A model generated the notes under the pieces. The model did not search any database and was not told where the DNA came from. It saw only the letters and a program-made list of their open reading frames with translations. This document shows, in pieces, positions 43,423 to 53,921 of a stretch of DNA of 64,000 nt. Each line of letters opens with the position of its first letter. Positions within the stretch are counted from its first letter, which is position 1. The stretch is from NCBI RefSeq assembly GCF_013141715.1, contig NZ_WHOA01000247.1, positions 1-64,000 on the forward strand. Reading direction: 5' to 3'. The position numbers were made by a program, and so were the translations under genes. The DNA is from Paenibacillus phytorum. GTDB lineage: Bacteria > Bacillota > Bacilli > Paenibacillales > NBRC-103111.

Positions 43423-45171
43423 TTATCTGGTACCGCCACCGCCGTTAGTCCGAGTAGCCCCCGTATTGCCCCCAGCACCTCCGTTACCGCCTGCACCTGC
43501 TCCACCAGCTCCGCCTTGGAATCCAGCACCACCTGCACCGCCACCAAAGCCACCAGCGCCTCCAGCGCCACCGTTTTGCTGGAACTGCTGTCTCAAACGA
43601 TTAATTTCATCTTGGCTTAAATTCTGCTGTCTCTTCACGACAGGCAGAACAACTTTATCGCCTTCTTTAAGACCTTCGGTAATTTCGATTTGCGTTTTGG
43701 AGCGAATTCCAATTTTAACCTCGTGTTCATTATCCACCGTACCATCGGCTTTCTTCAGAGAAACAACACGCTTCCCTTTTTGTGATTGCAGCGCTTCTGG
43801 CGGTAAATAAATAACGTCTTTTTTATCTTGAATTAAAATTTCACCTGTTGCCGTCATCCCATATTTCAACATATTGTCTTTATTTTCAGCAGCTAGGACA
43901 ACATCATAGAAGGTTACGCCATTCGTTGTCGTTCCCACAGAAGAGATTTGCGTCACTTCAGCCGGGAAAATACGTCCTGGGTATGAATCAACCTTGATTT
44001 CAGCCTTCATCCCCGTCTTAATATTAGGTAAATCCAGCTCATCCACTTGCACCGGCAGCTGCATTTTCGCTAAGCTAGCAACAGCTCCGAACTGCGTACC
44101 GTTGGTTACCTTACTGCCGACCCTGAAATTACTCAAAATATCATTTTTCTTATTCACAAAGTCGGTTGAAAATACGCCGTCAAATGGAGCAACAATTTTG
44201 AGGGAATCCACCTTGTCCTTAGCCGAGTCCACTTTAAGCTTCTGCCGTTCAAGAGCAGACTGTTTCGTCAGAATATCATCGGCCAGCGTATCATTCACGA
44301 AGGTTGCGATCGTATCGCCTTGATGTACCATGTTCCCCGTTTTGAAAGGTAATACGGATATACTCCCCGTCGTCCCAGCCAAAATCGTCGTCACCTTCAG
44401 ATACTGCAAGGCACTCTTGCCTTGTGAATCGACGGTTCGCCCACCAATGGTAACGGAACCCGACACATTCGTTCCTGCATCCATGGAGTTGTCATTCGGG
44501 ACAGCAACTTCGATGTCGATCAGTTTACCTCCTTTTCCATCCGATTTTGGATCTTTGGAGATACTTTGAATCGATCCTGTTTTCGTGATCATAAATCCAT
44601 CTAACGTAATATCCACCGGATCTCCCTTATGAAGCTGCGAAGCATCTTCCACAAAGAAAGGAAGCGTTACGGTTAAAGTACTTAAATCACCAATCGTGGC
44701 AATTTTGGTCGATTTATTGATTGTCGACCCTAAATCGATGTTATTCGCGTATGTAAGTTTACCGGAAATAGGTGCTTTAACACCCATTAATCCTTCCTGC
44801 TGCTGTAAGGCATTCAGATCTTTCTCAAGCTGTTCATATGTCAGCTGGGCATCTTGCAAATCGCTTTCCAAGCTTGTACTCGTTAGTTCAATAAGCACAT
44901 CTCCAGCTTTAACCGCTTGGTTTCGCGTTAAATTAATAGATTTAATATTCGCATTTTCTGTAGATGAAATCGTTTGAGTATCTTTGGGCTCGAACTGTGC
45001 CGTGCCGGAGACGGAGAAGCGGATATTCCCTTTTTTGGCATCGACAGTCACCTCTTTAACAGCAGCAGCTTTTGCTTTCTTCCCTTTCCCACCGAAGTAA
45101 GCATACGAACCACCTGCACAAACGCTTACTGCGACAATCACAATGAACCACTTACTGCGATACCATTTCAT
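43423..45171 (-). CDS. HlyD/MacA-like adaptor protein with Gly/Ala-rich tail
   Basis: Membrane-anchored adaptor of the export system (YknX-like). One N-terminal helix (residues 7-26) anchors a large outer domain. Two lipoyl/barrel-sandwich units appear in series: the first at about 45-190 (ANIKSINLTRNQAVKAGDVL; GVKAPISGKLTY), the second at about 270-430 (MVHQGDTIATFVNDTL; SLKIVAPFDGVFSTDF), each with a short coiled-coil segment. This is longer than MacA (582 against about 370 residues). The last about 50 residues are almost only Gly, Ala, Asn, Thr and Phe (GGAGGAGGFGGGAGGAGF), an unusual flexible end. The ATG follows AAGGGGG. Together with the ATPase and permease it is one operon. Confidence 0.9.
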   Translation of the reverse strand: MKWYRSKWFIVIVAVSVCAGGSYAYFGGKGKKAKAAAVKEVTVDAKKGNIRFSVSGTAQFEPKDTQTISSTENANIKSINLTRNQAVKAGDVLIELTSTSLESDLQDAQLTYEQLEKDLNALQQQEGLMGVKAPISGKLTYANNIDLGSTINKSTKIATIGDLSTLTVTLPFFVEDASQLHKGDPVDITLDGFMITKTGSIQSISKDPKSDGKGGKLIDIEVAVPNDNSMDAGTNVSGSVTIGGRTVDSQGKSALQYLKVTTILAGTTGSISVLPFKTGNMVHQGDTIATFVNDTLADDILTKQSALERQKLKVDSAKDKVDSLKIVAPFDGVFSTDFVNKKNDILSNFRVGSKVTNGTQFGAVASLAKMQLPVQVDELDLPNIKTGMKAEIKVDSYPGRIFPAEVTQISSVGTTTNGVTFYDVVLAAENKDNMLKYGMTATGEILIQDKKDVIYLPPEALQSQKGKRVVSLKKADGTVDNEHEVKIGIRSKTQIEITEGLKEGDKVVLPVVKRQQNLSQDEINRLRQQFQQNGGAGGAGGFGGGAGGAGFQGGAGGAGAGGNGGAGGNTGATRTNGGGGTR

Positions 45172-45297
45172 GAAGTGACTAACCCCCTTAGAATTTTCGC
45201 CAGAAAACTGGCTTCGAAAGCATATGCTTAACTTTTTTGCTCAAACAAAACTTGCAACGTAAGCTTAAAAGTGTTCTACATCGCTTGCCACTTAAAT

Positions 45298-45906
45298 TTA
45301 ATCATGTTTGGATGTAAGCAGCTCCATTAGCTGCTGTTCTACACTGATTCCCATACTTCTTTGGTCAAAAAGCTGAAATTCACCGTTTCCACGGTCCGTC
45401 ATGCCTGCTTCAACCTGGCGCTCCGCCTTTCTTTTTTGAATAAATGCATTGATTCGCTTTTCCCGTTCTTCTGAGGATACCTCTTCACCCAGATTGTCCA
45501 TCCGCTCCGCCATACGTTTCTTCATTTGCTTGGATTGTTCATCCAGAAATGTTCGCTGCGAAAGCGTTAAGCCATTAATGACTTGTTTTTGTTCGGACTC
45601 GGTAATGCTTCCTTCATCCATGCTTTTGCGAACATAAGGCAGAATAGCCTCAGCCTGCTTGGCCGTAATGGTTAGGGAGTCAAGCCGATCCATTCGAATT
45701 AACCCCTGAAACAGCATAACAAGCTGCATCTCTCTAAGGTTTTGGACATCTTCAGCGAGGGGGGCTTCCTGCGGAGTTTTCCCAGATGATGGAGAAGGCG
45801 ATGTCAATGCCGAAGTGCTGTCAAGCAAAGGCATGTGCCCACTGCAACCACTTAGCAGGAAGGAAATGAGCGTTAAACGCAGCACCATTTTCCGTGTGTA
45901 TTTCAC
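45298..45906 (-). CDS. Uncharacterised lipoprotein
   Basis: Exported lipoprotein of about 202 residues. The signal peptide ends in a lipobox FLLSGC near residue 19-20. A Ser/Pro-rich linker is followed by a highly charged helical region (about 60-180; SKQMKKRMAERMDNLGEEVS, EREKRINAFIQKRKAERQ), likely helical bundle or coiled coil. I use GTG 45906 after GGAGGTGTATGTAAG; the longer frame to 45948 starts inside the upstream terminator. No family is recognised. It lies between the two-component system and the export genes, all on the same strand, and could be a sensor or accessory for either. Confidence 0.72.
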   Translation of the reverse strand: MKYTRKMVLRLTLISFLLSGCSGHMPLLDSTSALTSPSPSSGKTPQEAPLAEDVQNLREMQLVMLFQGLIRMDRLDSLTITAKQAEAILPYVRKSMDEGSITESEQKQVINGLTLSQRTFLDEQSKQMKKRMAERMDNLGEEVSSEEREKRINAFIQKRKAERQVEAGMTDRGNGEFQLFDQRSMGISVEQQLMELLTSKHD

Positions 45907-45921
45907 CTTACATACACCTCC

Positions 45922-45955
45922 AAAACAAAAAATCCTGTCCAACAGCAACAGGATA
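45922..45955 (-). terminator. Terminator hairpin directly before the lipoprotein RBS
   Basis: Minus strand ATCCTGT-9-ACAGGAT followed by TTTTTGTTTT and at once by GGAGGT, the lipoprotein ribosome binding site. It should end DUF309-regulator-kinase transcripts, with any read-through expressing the lipoprotein. Confidence 0.8.
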
Positions 45956-46007
45956 CGAAATAATGATGAATTAAGTTTGCTTTAGATGTAAAATTATTGT
46001 GAATTAT

Positions 46008-47462
46008 CTACGAAATACGAGGAAAAGTAACACGAAATTCGGTGCCTTCGCCTACCCGACTGCGAACATGTATCGTTCCATTCATACCAGTAACCAAATG
46101 CTTCACAATCGTAAGTCCAAGACCCGTTCCTGTCTTAACGTCGGACCGCGAAGTTCTTGCTTCGTCTGCTTTGTAGAAACGATCCCAAATGCGTTCTAAC
46201 TCGGCATCTGTCATCCCTTCCCCTGTGTCTCGAACATACATATGGACCTCGCGTTCCTGCTCTTCTAGAGCTACCGTTAGCGTTCCGCCCTTTGGTGTGA
46301 ATTTCAACGAATTATAGATTAAATTCTGTACAATTTGAGCAAATCGATCAGGGTCTAAGTGAACCTGGGAGGACACCTTATCTGGCTCAGGAAGAATGAG
46401 GTGAAAGCTTATTTCCTTCGCTGCTATCGGTGCCTTCAGCAGTTCCAACGATTCTTCAAGTGTTTCTGCGATGGATACAGGCCTAAGTCGGAACACATCA
46501 ACCCCATTTTGAATCTGTGCCAAATCTAATAGATCGGTCACAAGACGCTGCAGCCGTTGAACTTCCTGATCACAGATACGTAAGTAATGCGAATATTTCT
46601 CTTCCGGAATGACCTTATCATTCATTGCCACAATAAAACCGCGAAGTGTCGTTAATGGAGAACGAAGCTCATGCGATACATTCGTCAAAAACTCCTGCCT
46701 TGTTCCTTCCCATTCCTCCAGCTGTTCGACCATGAAGTTGAAGCTAGCAGCAAGCTGCCCTACCTCATCTTGTGAAGTTACCGGAACCCGTGTAGTGAAA
46801 TCACCATGCGCGAGCTCAAGTGCGGCTCGATTCATCTGTTGAAGCGGACCTGCGAGTTTGCGAGAAATGAAAAACAGAATGAAACCAACAGCTACCAGTG
46901 AAAATAAGAGAGGAACCAGAATGTTAACGCGAACTGCGGAAATGGCTTCACTGATATCTCCAGCCGGAAAATGAAGAATGATGACCATAGGCTGTCCGTT
47001 TAGTTGATACGGGGCGTGATACGTAAACAGATTTATGGTTCGTCCATCCGGTGTCGTTAAGCCAACCATGCCATAGCCGGTATGACCGTGAAGACCATCG
47101 ATAAAGAGCGTATCCATCTGTTTAGGAATAGCTCTCCCTTCACTATCCGAGGAGCCATTCAGAATGTTGCCCTTGTCGTCAACAAGCCAAACTTGTCCAT
47201 TAATGCTTCTAGCCAAAATACGTACCGTATATTTCAGCTCTCGAGTTGAGATCGTCCCATCCTGTAAAGAATTCATTAAGCGCGTGACTTCCACATTACG
47301 CTTCTCCATCAGTTCGATCTTATCTTTATAAAATAAATCCGTAAAATAGTAGTTCCAGAACAGAAAAAGACCAACAAAAAAAAGCACACAAGTCGCAAGA
47401 AAAGACAGGAAAATTTTCAAATATAAGCTGTTGCTCTTTCCCGTCAACCATCGCTTAAACAT
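46008..47462 (-). CDS. Sensor histidine kinase (HAMP, HisKA, HATPase)
   Basis: Membrane sensor kinase with two transmembrane helices at about residues 14-38 and 178-200, enclosing an extracytoplasmic domain of about 135 residues. A HAMP domain follows (about 200-250), then the H-box VSHELRSPLTT (His264), the N-box NLIYNSLKFTPKGG near 385 and the G-boxes DTGEGM and GTGLGLTIV. The ATG at 47462 overlaps the response-regulator stop by eight bases (MFKRWLTGK, 484 aa); the longer frame would run back into that gene. The ligand is unknown. Neighbouring envelope export genes may be its targets. Confidence 0.92.
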   Translation of the reverse strand: MFKRWLTGKSNSLYLKIFLSFLATCVLFFVGLFLFWNYYFTDLFYKDKIELMEKRNVEVTRLMNSLQDGTISTRELKYTVRILARSINGQVWLVDDKGNILNGSSDSEGRAIPKQMDTLFIDGLHGHTGYGMVGLTTPDGRTINLFTYHAPYQLNGQPMVIILHFPAGDISEAISAVRVNILVPLLFSLVAVGFILFFISRKLAGPLQQMNRAALELAHGDFTTRVPVTSQDEVGQLAASFNFMVEQLEEWEGTRQEFLTNVSHELRSPLTTLRGFIVAMNDKVIPEEKYSHYLRICDQEVQRLQRLVTDLLDLAQIQNGVDVFRLRPVSIAETLEESLELLKAPIAAKEISFHLILPEPDKVSSQVHLDPDRFAQIVQNLIYNSLKFTPKGGTLTVALEEQEREVHMYVRDTGEGMTDAELERIWDRFYKADEARTSRSDVKTGTGLGLTIVKHLVTGMNGTIHVRSRVGEGTEFRVTFPRIS

Positions 47463-48183
47463 GCTGAACCACCTCAAAGGAGTAGCCAATTCCCCACAGA
47501 GTCTGGATGCACCACATGTCATGCTGTCCTAATTTTTTACGCAAATTTTTCACGTGGGCATCAACCGTGCGTGTACCGCCTGTAAAATCAAAATTCCACA
47601 CATATCCAAGAAGATCCTCTCGTGTAAATACACGGCTTGGATGGCTGGTCAGGAAATACAACAGCTCAATCTCCTTCGGCGTAAGCTCAACCCGTTTCCC
47701 ACCGACTGTGACCCGATACTGCTCAAGATCGATAACAATATTGCCGATCTCCAGCCATTTACGGGATGAATTCTGGGTTTGAGACAGTTCCATAGGGACT
47801 TGAATCGTGCGGCGCAGCACGGCCTTAATACGGGCAATAAGCTCATTCGGATCGAAAGGCTTGACCAAATAATCGTCAACCCCCAGATTAAACCCTCTCA
47901 GCTTATCGATGGACTCTCCTTTTGCCGTGAGGAAAATGATTGGCGTTTGATGAAAGGGGGCCTCCATTTTGCGAATTTGCTCACATAACTCGTAGCCGGA
48001 TATATCAGGGAGCATGATATCCAGTAGAACCAAGTTTGGTTTCTCGTTTATTATCGTACGAAGCACTTCCTGCCCTCGCGCCAATAAAATCGCCTCATAG
48101 TTGGAATGCTCCAAATACAGTCTGACGACTTCAGCAATATTCGGTTCATCATCAACAACTAGAACTTTGCCTTCCGAACTCAT
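47455..48183 (-). CDS. OmpR/PhoB-type response regulator
   Basis: Receiver domain with acidic pocket VVDDEPN at residues 9-15, phosphoacceptor Asp in LLDIMLPD near 54, and the Thr/Lys switch residues in FLTAKGES and VKPFDP. The winged-helix domain is at about 140-240 (ELTPKEIELLYFLTSHPSRV, then RTVDAHVKNLRKKLG). It overlaps DUF309 by four bases and the kinase by eight, forming a tight operon. Confidence 0.94.
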   Translation of the reverse strand: MSSEGKVLVVDDEPNIAEVVRLYLEHSNYEAILLARGQEVLRTIINEKPNLVLLDIMLPDISGYELCEQIRKMEAPFHQTPIIFLTAKGESIDKLRGFNLGVDDYLVKPFDPNELIARIKAVLRRTIQVPMELSQTQNSSRKWLEIGNIVIDLEQYRVTVGGKRVELTPKEIELLYFLTSHPSRVFTREDLLGYVWNFDFTGGTRTVDAHVKNLRKKLGQHDMWCIQTLWGIGYSFEVVQHV

Positions 48184-48713
48184 CTAGCTCCACCCTTTTC
48201 CTTGCGAATCTGCTGCTGCCTTGCTCTTTCATTAATTACCTCTGAACGATCTCTCCGCGTATGTTTTTGGATGAGATGCTCATCTTCCATCAGGCTTGGC
48301 GACTGCCATATCAGCCCTCTTCTGTCGCACTCTTTTAAGCAGAAATCTATAAGTTCCGGGTCAGTAATAGGCAAATTAATATCCTCATATAGAAATTCAT
48401 CTTGCTCTATAGAAGACCAAACCTGGTTAAGAAGCTCTTGAAGCTTATCAGGGTTAAGTCCCAAAGAAAGGACATGAGGAGCTTCCGCATTCCTTCCCGC
48501 GCTTTGCAGCATTTTCACAGCACCAGTGCGGTTACCTCTACGAATATGATACATACCTACTGCTATTTGAATAAGAGCGACATAGGTTCTGCTGCGTGCA
48601 TCCCCGGGATGCTCCTTCCAGAACTCCTCCATCACTTCATGGCATTCAAAATAATCCCGTTGTGCATGGAAATAAAGTAAATAATCGATATATGCCTCCG
48701 GATACGGCTTCAT
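48180..48713 (-). CDS. DUF309 domain protein
   Basis: Small helical cytosolic protein. The DUF309 core is at the N-terminus (YLLYFHAQRDYFECHEVMEE, then ALIQIAVGMYHIRRGNRTGA), with the conserved FECHEVMEEFW motif. The C-terminal about 50 residues are basic and charged. Function of the family is not known, although homologues are often called proteins of the YpuF type in Bacillus. The ATG follows GAGGGGA. First gene of the unit with the two-component system, overlapping the regulator by four bases. Confidence 0.85.
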   Translation of the reverse strand: MKPYPEAYIDYLLYFHAQRDYFECHEVMEEFWKEHPGDARSRTYVALIQIAVGMYHIRRGNRTGAVKMLQSAGRNAEAPHVLSLGLNPDKLQELLNQVWSSIEQDEFLYEDINLPITDPELIDFCLKECDRRGLIWQSPSLMEDEHLIQKHTRRDRSEVINERARQQQIRKEKGGAR

Positions 48714-48764
48714 GATTCGTTCCCCTCACCTTGTTGTGATCACGGTAATGCCTAATTACTTCTC

Positions 48765-48794
48765 ATGTTACTCGAAAGTTGTGCCATCGTCCAA
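48765..48794 (-). promoter_or_regulatory. Candidate promoter of the DUF309/two-component operon
   Basis: Minus strand TTGGAC (48789-48794), 18-base spacer, TAACAT (48765-48770), about 50 bases before the DUF309 start. Moderate match only. Confidence 0.4.
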
Positions 48795-48893
48795 CATCAA
48801 CGAGGGATCACTAACTTTCATACATTTTCCAACGCAACCAAACTATCATATCTTACGTCCAATTAAGTAGTTTAGTAGAAAGAGGCGTGATGG

Positions 48894-50843
<1,950 letters not shown>

Positions 50844-50864
50844 TAAGAATTAGACAAAAAAATT

Positions 50865-50902
50865 AGACCACAAGCGGTTTAAACCTGCTGTGGTCTTTTT
50901 TT
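50865..50902. terminator. Bidirectional terminator between convergent genes
   Basis: AGACCACA/TGTGGTCT stem with an inner GGTTTAAACC palindrome. TTTTTTT follows on the plus strand and AATTTTTTTG on the minus strand, so it serves both the hydrolase and the zinc-ribbon gene. Confidence 0.88.
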
Positions 50903-50909
50903 ATGCAGA

Positions 50910-51125
50910 TCATATAAGACCCCATTCGCTAAAAATGGTTTCCGTGCCGCAGCCCGAACAATATTTGGCGTCCGGCTTGTTAACTTTATAGCACCCTTTG
51001 TGCAATAAGGTTTTCTCTTTGGTACATTTATTCTTAAGCGGCGCTCCACAACGAATGCAGTAGTTATCTTCTTTATCAGCGACATATTTACACCTGACAC
51101 ATTGTTGCAGCTCATCCTTAGCCAT
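50910..51125 (-). CDS. Small zinc-ribbon protein
   Basis: 71-residue cytosolic protein with paired cysteines: CVRC (residues 9-12), CIRC (23-26), and CSGC near 56-59, with two further cysteines at about 34 and 45. This gives one clear zinc ribbon and a possible second site. Function is unknown. The ATG has AAGGGG upstream. An overlapping 84-codon frame on the same strand lacks these features and is not used. Confidence 0.8.
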   Translation of the reverse strand: MAKDELQQCVRCKYVADKEDNYCIRCGAPLKNKCTKEKTLLHKGCYKVNKPDAKYCSGCGTETIFSEWGLI

Positions 51126-51252
51126 AGGTTCAACCCCTTGAAGTTTGTAGCTACTCCATTTATATGTGGGTAATCATTGCTAAGGTGAATAATAAACCAT
51201 TCCAGCCTATGTATAAAAATAGGCCTCTTTCGCCCACCCTAAATAAGAGAGA

Positions 51253-51271
51253 CTTTGTTCTCCGAACAAAG
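51253..51271 (+). promoter_or_regulatory. Hairpin in the DUF1540 leader
   Basis: CTTTGTTC-TCC-GAACAAAG, a perfect stem about 33 bases before the DUF1540 start. No T-run; role unknown. Confidence 0.5.
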
Positions 51272-51303
51272 ATCCCTATATCTCATAGAGGAGGTGAAGA
51301 GGC

Positions 51304-51462
51304 ATGGCTAAAGATGTTCTTTGTGAAGTGAATTCCTGCAAATATTGGGCAACCGAAAACAAATGCAATGCAAGCTCGATTTATGTCGTGAGTCACCGCG
51401 GCAGTAATCAAGCTCGTAATTCCGAGGAAACGGATTGTAAGACGTTTGAGTCTAAGATTTAG
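51304..51462 (+). CDS. DUF1540 domain protein
   Basis: A 52-residue cysteine-rich protein beginning MAKDVLCEVNSCKYW. Cysteines are at residues 7, 12, 21 and 45, the pattern of DUF1540, a small metal-binding-like domain common in Bacillales and clostridia. The ribosome binding site AGGAGGTG is seven bases before the ATG and is near perfect. In other sporeformers these proteins are often sporulation-associated, but I found no clear sigma-F/G promoter. The gene stands alone between the zinc-ribbon gene and a bidirectional terminator. Confidence 0.85.
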   Translation: MAKDVLCEVNSCKYWATENKCNASSIYVVSHRGSNQARNSEETDCKTFESKI

Positions 51463-51584
51463 AGCGTTAGAGCGTGTGAGCTAGAAGGTAACTTTTTGTG
51501 CGTAAGAGCTAGAGCGTAACATTTTGAGCGTTGAGCTAGAGCGTACTTTTAGTGCGTTAGAGTTAGTGCGAAATATCGGAGCGT
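51463..51584. repeat. Imperfect tandem repeats of a GAGCTAGAGCGTAAC-type unit
   Basis: Four degenerate units of about 27-30 bases (GAGCTAGAGCGTAACATTTT, GAGCTAGAGCGTACTTTTAG and variants) follow the DUF1540 stop directly. The words GAGCGT and GCGTTAGAG recur throughout. No coding capacity. Confidence 0.8.
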
Positions 51585-51619
51585 AAAAAGAGGCCCTGTC
51601 GGGGGCCTCTTCTCTTTTT
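51585..51619. terminator. Bidirectional terminator
   Basis: AAGAGGCCC-TGTCG-GGGGCCTCTT with CTCTTTTTC on the plus strand and CTCTTTTTAC on the minus strand. Ends both DUF1540 and the YyaL gene. Confidence 0.9.
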
Positions 51620-51649
51620 CCTTGCCCTTATTCTCATTTTAACCAATAA

Positions 51650-51664
51650 TGATAATTATTATCA
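51650..51664. promoter_or_regulatory. Fur-box-like palindrome at the YyaL stop codon
   Basis: TGATAATTATTATCA, a perfect match to the 7-1-7 Fur consensus, overlapping the stop codon of the YyaL gene. No iron gene starts nearby, so it is an orphan site. Confidence 0.7.
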
Positions 51665-53740
51665 GTGTTTCGAGGAGAGATTTTCGAGCTCCTCTAGATT
51701 CTGCGTTGGCGCTTGACAGGCAAAGTTCTGGCACACGTAGGCCGTTGCCTGCCCTCCAAGCGGCAGCTTGTCTTGCACAAGCGGAATGAGCTTACGCACT
51801 TCTTCGCCCGCCGGTCCCGGCGGATGAAGAATCAGCAGCGCATTCGGCAGATACTGCCGCTGCACCGTGCGCAGCATGTGCTGCGTCTCTGGTTTCGCCG
51901 GGTCGCCGGCGATGACGATTTCGCTGGCTTCGCCATAAGCGAAGTCGAGCGCGGCCAGCGTGAGCGCATGGCCCGGCGGGTAGGACGCAACAGCTCCGGC
52001 GAATGCCTGGAGCTGCACTTCTGCTGCCTGCGACAGCTTCGCGTCGTAGGTCAGCCTGGACAGCCGCAGCAGGTTCAGCGCGGCTGCACCGTTGCCCGAC
52101 GGCATCGCGCCGTCGTAGATCTCTTTAGGGCGGGTGAGCAGCTGCTCGGCATCGCTGCCGTAGAAGAAGAGCCCGCCTTTCTCTTCGTCGCCGAAGAGAC
52201 GAAGCATCTCTGCGTTCAGCTGGACAGCTTCACGAAGATAGCGCAGCTCGAACGTGGCTTCGTACAGCTCGATGAGGCCCCAAACGAGGAACGCGTAGTC
52301 GTCCACGTAGCCGAGAAAAGCCGCTTCGCCATCGCGATAGCGGGCGAGCAACCGCCCGTCCTCGCGGCGCAGCTCGCGCAGGAGGAACTCCGCGGCTTTC
52401 GCGGCTGCCTCCGCGTAAGCAGGCTTGTCCAAGGCTCGTGCCGCCTTGGACAGCGCAGCAATCATCAGACCGTTCCACGCGGTCAGAATCTTATCATCCT
52501 TGCCCGGATGGATGCGTTGCTCGCGATGCGCGAACAGCTTGACGCGGGCAGCCTCAATCCGCTGCTTCAGCTCATCCAATGGGATTTGCTTACGCCTCGC
52601 AACAGATTCCATCGTCGTTCCAATTAAATTCGGGATATTATGCCCCTCAAAATTGCCCGACTCCGTAACATCATACAGCTCGGAATATAGATCGCCTTCG
52701 TCAATCCCTAATACGTCCTCCACTTCATCCGGCGTCCAGACATAGAACTTGCCTTCAACACCTTCTGAATCCGCATCCTCAGCGGAATAGAAGGCTCCAC
52801 CCTCATCTGTCATATCCCGAAGAACGTAATTAATAATTTGCTCAGCGACCTCTGCATACTTGGCTTTACCAGTCACTTGAAAAGCTTCTATGTATGTCAT
52901 AATTAACAGCGCATTGTCGTAAAGCATTTTCTCGAAATGCGGCACCAACCATTTTTCATCTACGGAATAACGAGAAAATCCGAACCCAATGTGGTCAAAC
53001 ATACCTCCACGATGCATGGAATCTAGCGTTTTTTCCACAATCTCAAGCGCACGTGCATTGCCCGTTTTTTGATAGTATCTCAGAAGGAAAGATAGATTGT
53101 GTGATGTCGGAAACTTCGGAGAACTGCCAAATCCACCATTTTCAGCATCAAAATTACTCTCATACATACGAAAAGCCTCATGAATCGTTTCCTCTGACAT
53201 TACTCCGACTGAGTGATTCTCCAGCAATCGACTGGTCGTTTCCGTGATCACCTGATCAGCAGCCTCGCGAATTCGATCTGGATCTTCCTTCCACTTCCCT
53301 GCTAGCTGAGCGATGATCTCAACCATCCCTGCTCGATTATACTTCCGACTGCGTGGGAAATACGTCCCAGCGAAGAACGGCTTCTTCTCAGGCGTCAAGA
53401 ATACCGTAAGAGGCCATCCACCCTGACCTGTCATCGCCTGACAAACAGCCATATATATATGGTCGACATCCGGACGCTCTTCGCGGTCCACTTTAATCGA
53501 AATGAAATCTTTATTCAGCATGTTTGCAACGGTTTGGTCTTCGAATGATTCGTGTGCCATGACATGACACCAGTGACACGTGCTATACCCCACAGATAAG
53601 AAGATAGGCTTATTTTCTCGTTTCGCTTTGTCAAATGCTTCTTCACCCCAAGGAAACCATTCCACTGGATTGTGAGCATGTTGAAGTAAGTATGGCGATT
53701 TCTCAGTGAATAATCTATTGGGTTTATTTTTCGTTGTCAT
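51662..53740 (-). CDS. YyaL-type thioredoxin domain protein (DUF255/spermatogenesis-associated protein 20 family)
   Basis: Large cytosolic protein with an N-terminal thioredoxin-like DUF255 domain (residues 1-160) and an alpha/alpha-toroid domain resembling glycosyl hydrolases or N-acylglucosamine epimerases. The redox motif is [14 protein letters not shown] near 53-66, preceded by [17 protein letters not shown]. The 692-residue length is standard. Its function is not established. The ATG follows AAGGAGGTGATG, a near-perfect ribosome binding site. The 3' half is clearly more GC-rich than the 5' half. Confidence 0.92.
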   Translation of the reverse strand: MTTKNKPNRLFTEKSPYLLQHAHNPVEWFPWGEEAFDKAKRENKPIFLSVGYSTCHWCHVMAHESFEDQTVANMLNKDFISIKVDREERPDVDHIYMAVCQAMTGQGGWPLTVFLTPEKKPFFAGTYFPRSRKYNRAGMVEIIAQLAGKWKEDPDRIREAADQVITETTSRLLENHSVGVMSEETIHEAFRMYESNFDAENGGFGSSPKFPTSHNLSFLLRYYQKTGNARALEIVEKTLDSMHRGGMFDHIGFGFSRYSVDEKWLVPHFEKMLYDNALLIMTYIEAFQVTGKAKYAEVAEQIINYVLRDMTDEGGAFYSAEDADSEGVEGKFYVWTPDEVEDVLGIDEGDLYSELYDVTESGNFEGHNIPNLIGTTMESVARRKQIPLDELKQRIEAARVKLFAHREQRIHPGKDDKILTAWNGLMIAALSKAARALDKPAYAEAAAKAAEFLLRELRREDGRLLARYRDGEAAFLGYVDDYAFLVWGLIELYEATFELRYLREAVQLNAEMLRLFGDEEKGGLFFYGSDAEQLLTRPKEIYDGAMPSGNGAAALNLLRLSRLTYDAKLSQAAEVQLQAFAGAVASYPPGHALTLAALDFAYGEASEIVIAGDPAKPETQHMLRTVQRQYLPNALLILHPPGPAGEEVRKLIPLVQDKLPLGGQATAYVCQNFACQAPTQNLEELENLSSKH

Positions 53741-53787
53741 GAAACATCACCTCCTTAGATTTTAGGATATTTTTATCGATATAACGA

Positions 53788-53815
53788 GATTAGCATACCT
53801 TAGAATAAAAAGAAA
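53788..53815. repeat. Direct repeat, left copy, bounding the ABC island
   Basis: GATTAGCATACCTTA followed by GAATAAAAAGAAA. Matches 56603-56630 at 26 of 28 positions in the same orientation. Confidence 0.85.
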
Positions 53816-53841
53816 AACCCATGTCTGTTGACACGAGTTTC
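53803..53841 (-). terminator. Intrinsic terminator of the YxlEFG-like operon
   Basis: AAACTCGTGTC/GACATGGGTTT stem with an AACA loop, then TTTCTTTTTATTC on the minus strand. The T-rich part is the A-rich end of the left direct repeat. Confidence 0.75.
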
Positions 53842-53921
53842 TAATAGTGCTGCTTTGGTTATCCGTACTCGGAGGCAGAATCCAAACGAAAAGATTTAAA
53901 TCTATGTATTCACTAACACAA

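Noticed and set aside
50879-51133. 84-codon frame overlapping the zinc-ribbon gene
   Set aside because: Same strand, shifted frame, no cysteine pattern and no ribosome binding site; the 71-residue frame has both.
52216-52478. Two extra frames inside YyaL on the minus strand
   Set aside because: Shadow frames of the GC-rich region; Arg/Ser-rich and unlike any protein.
51713-52627. 304-codon plus-strand frame inside the YyaL gene
   Set aside because: Antisense shadow caused by high GC; Arg/Gln-rich translation with no recognisable domain.
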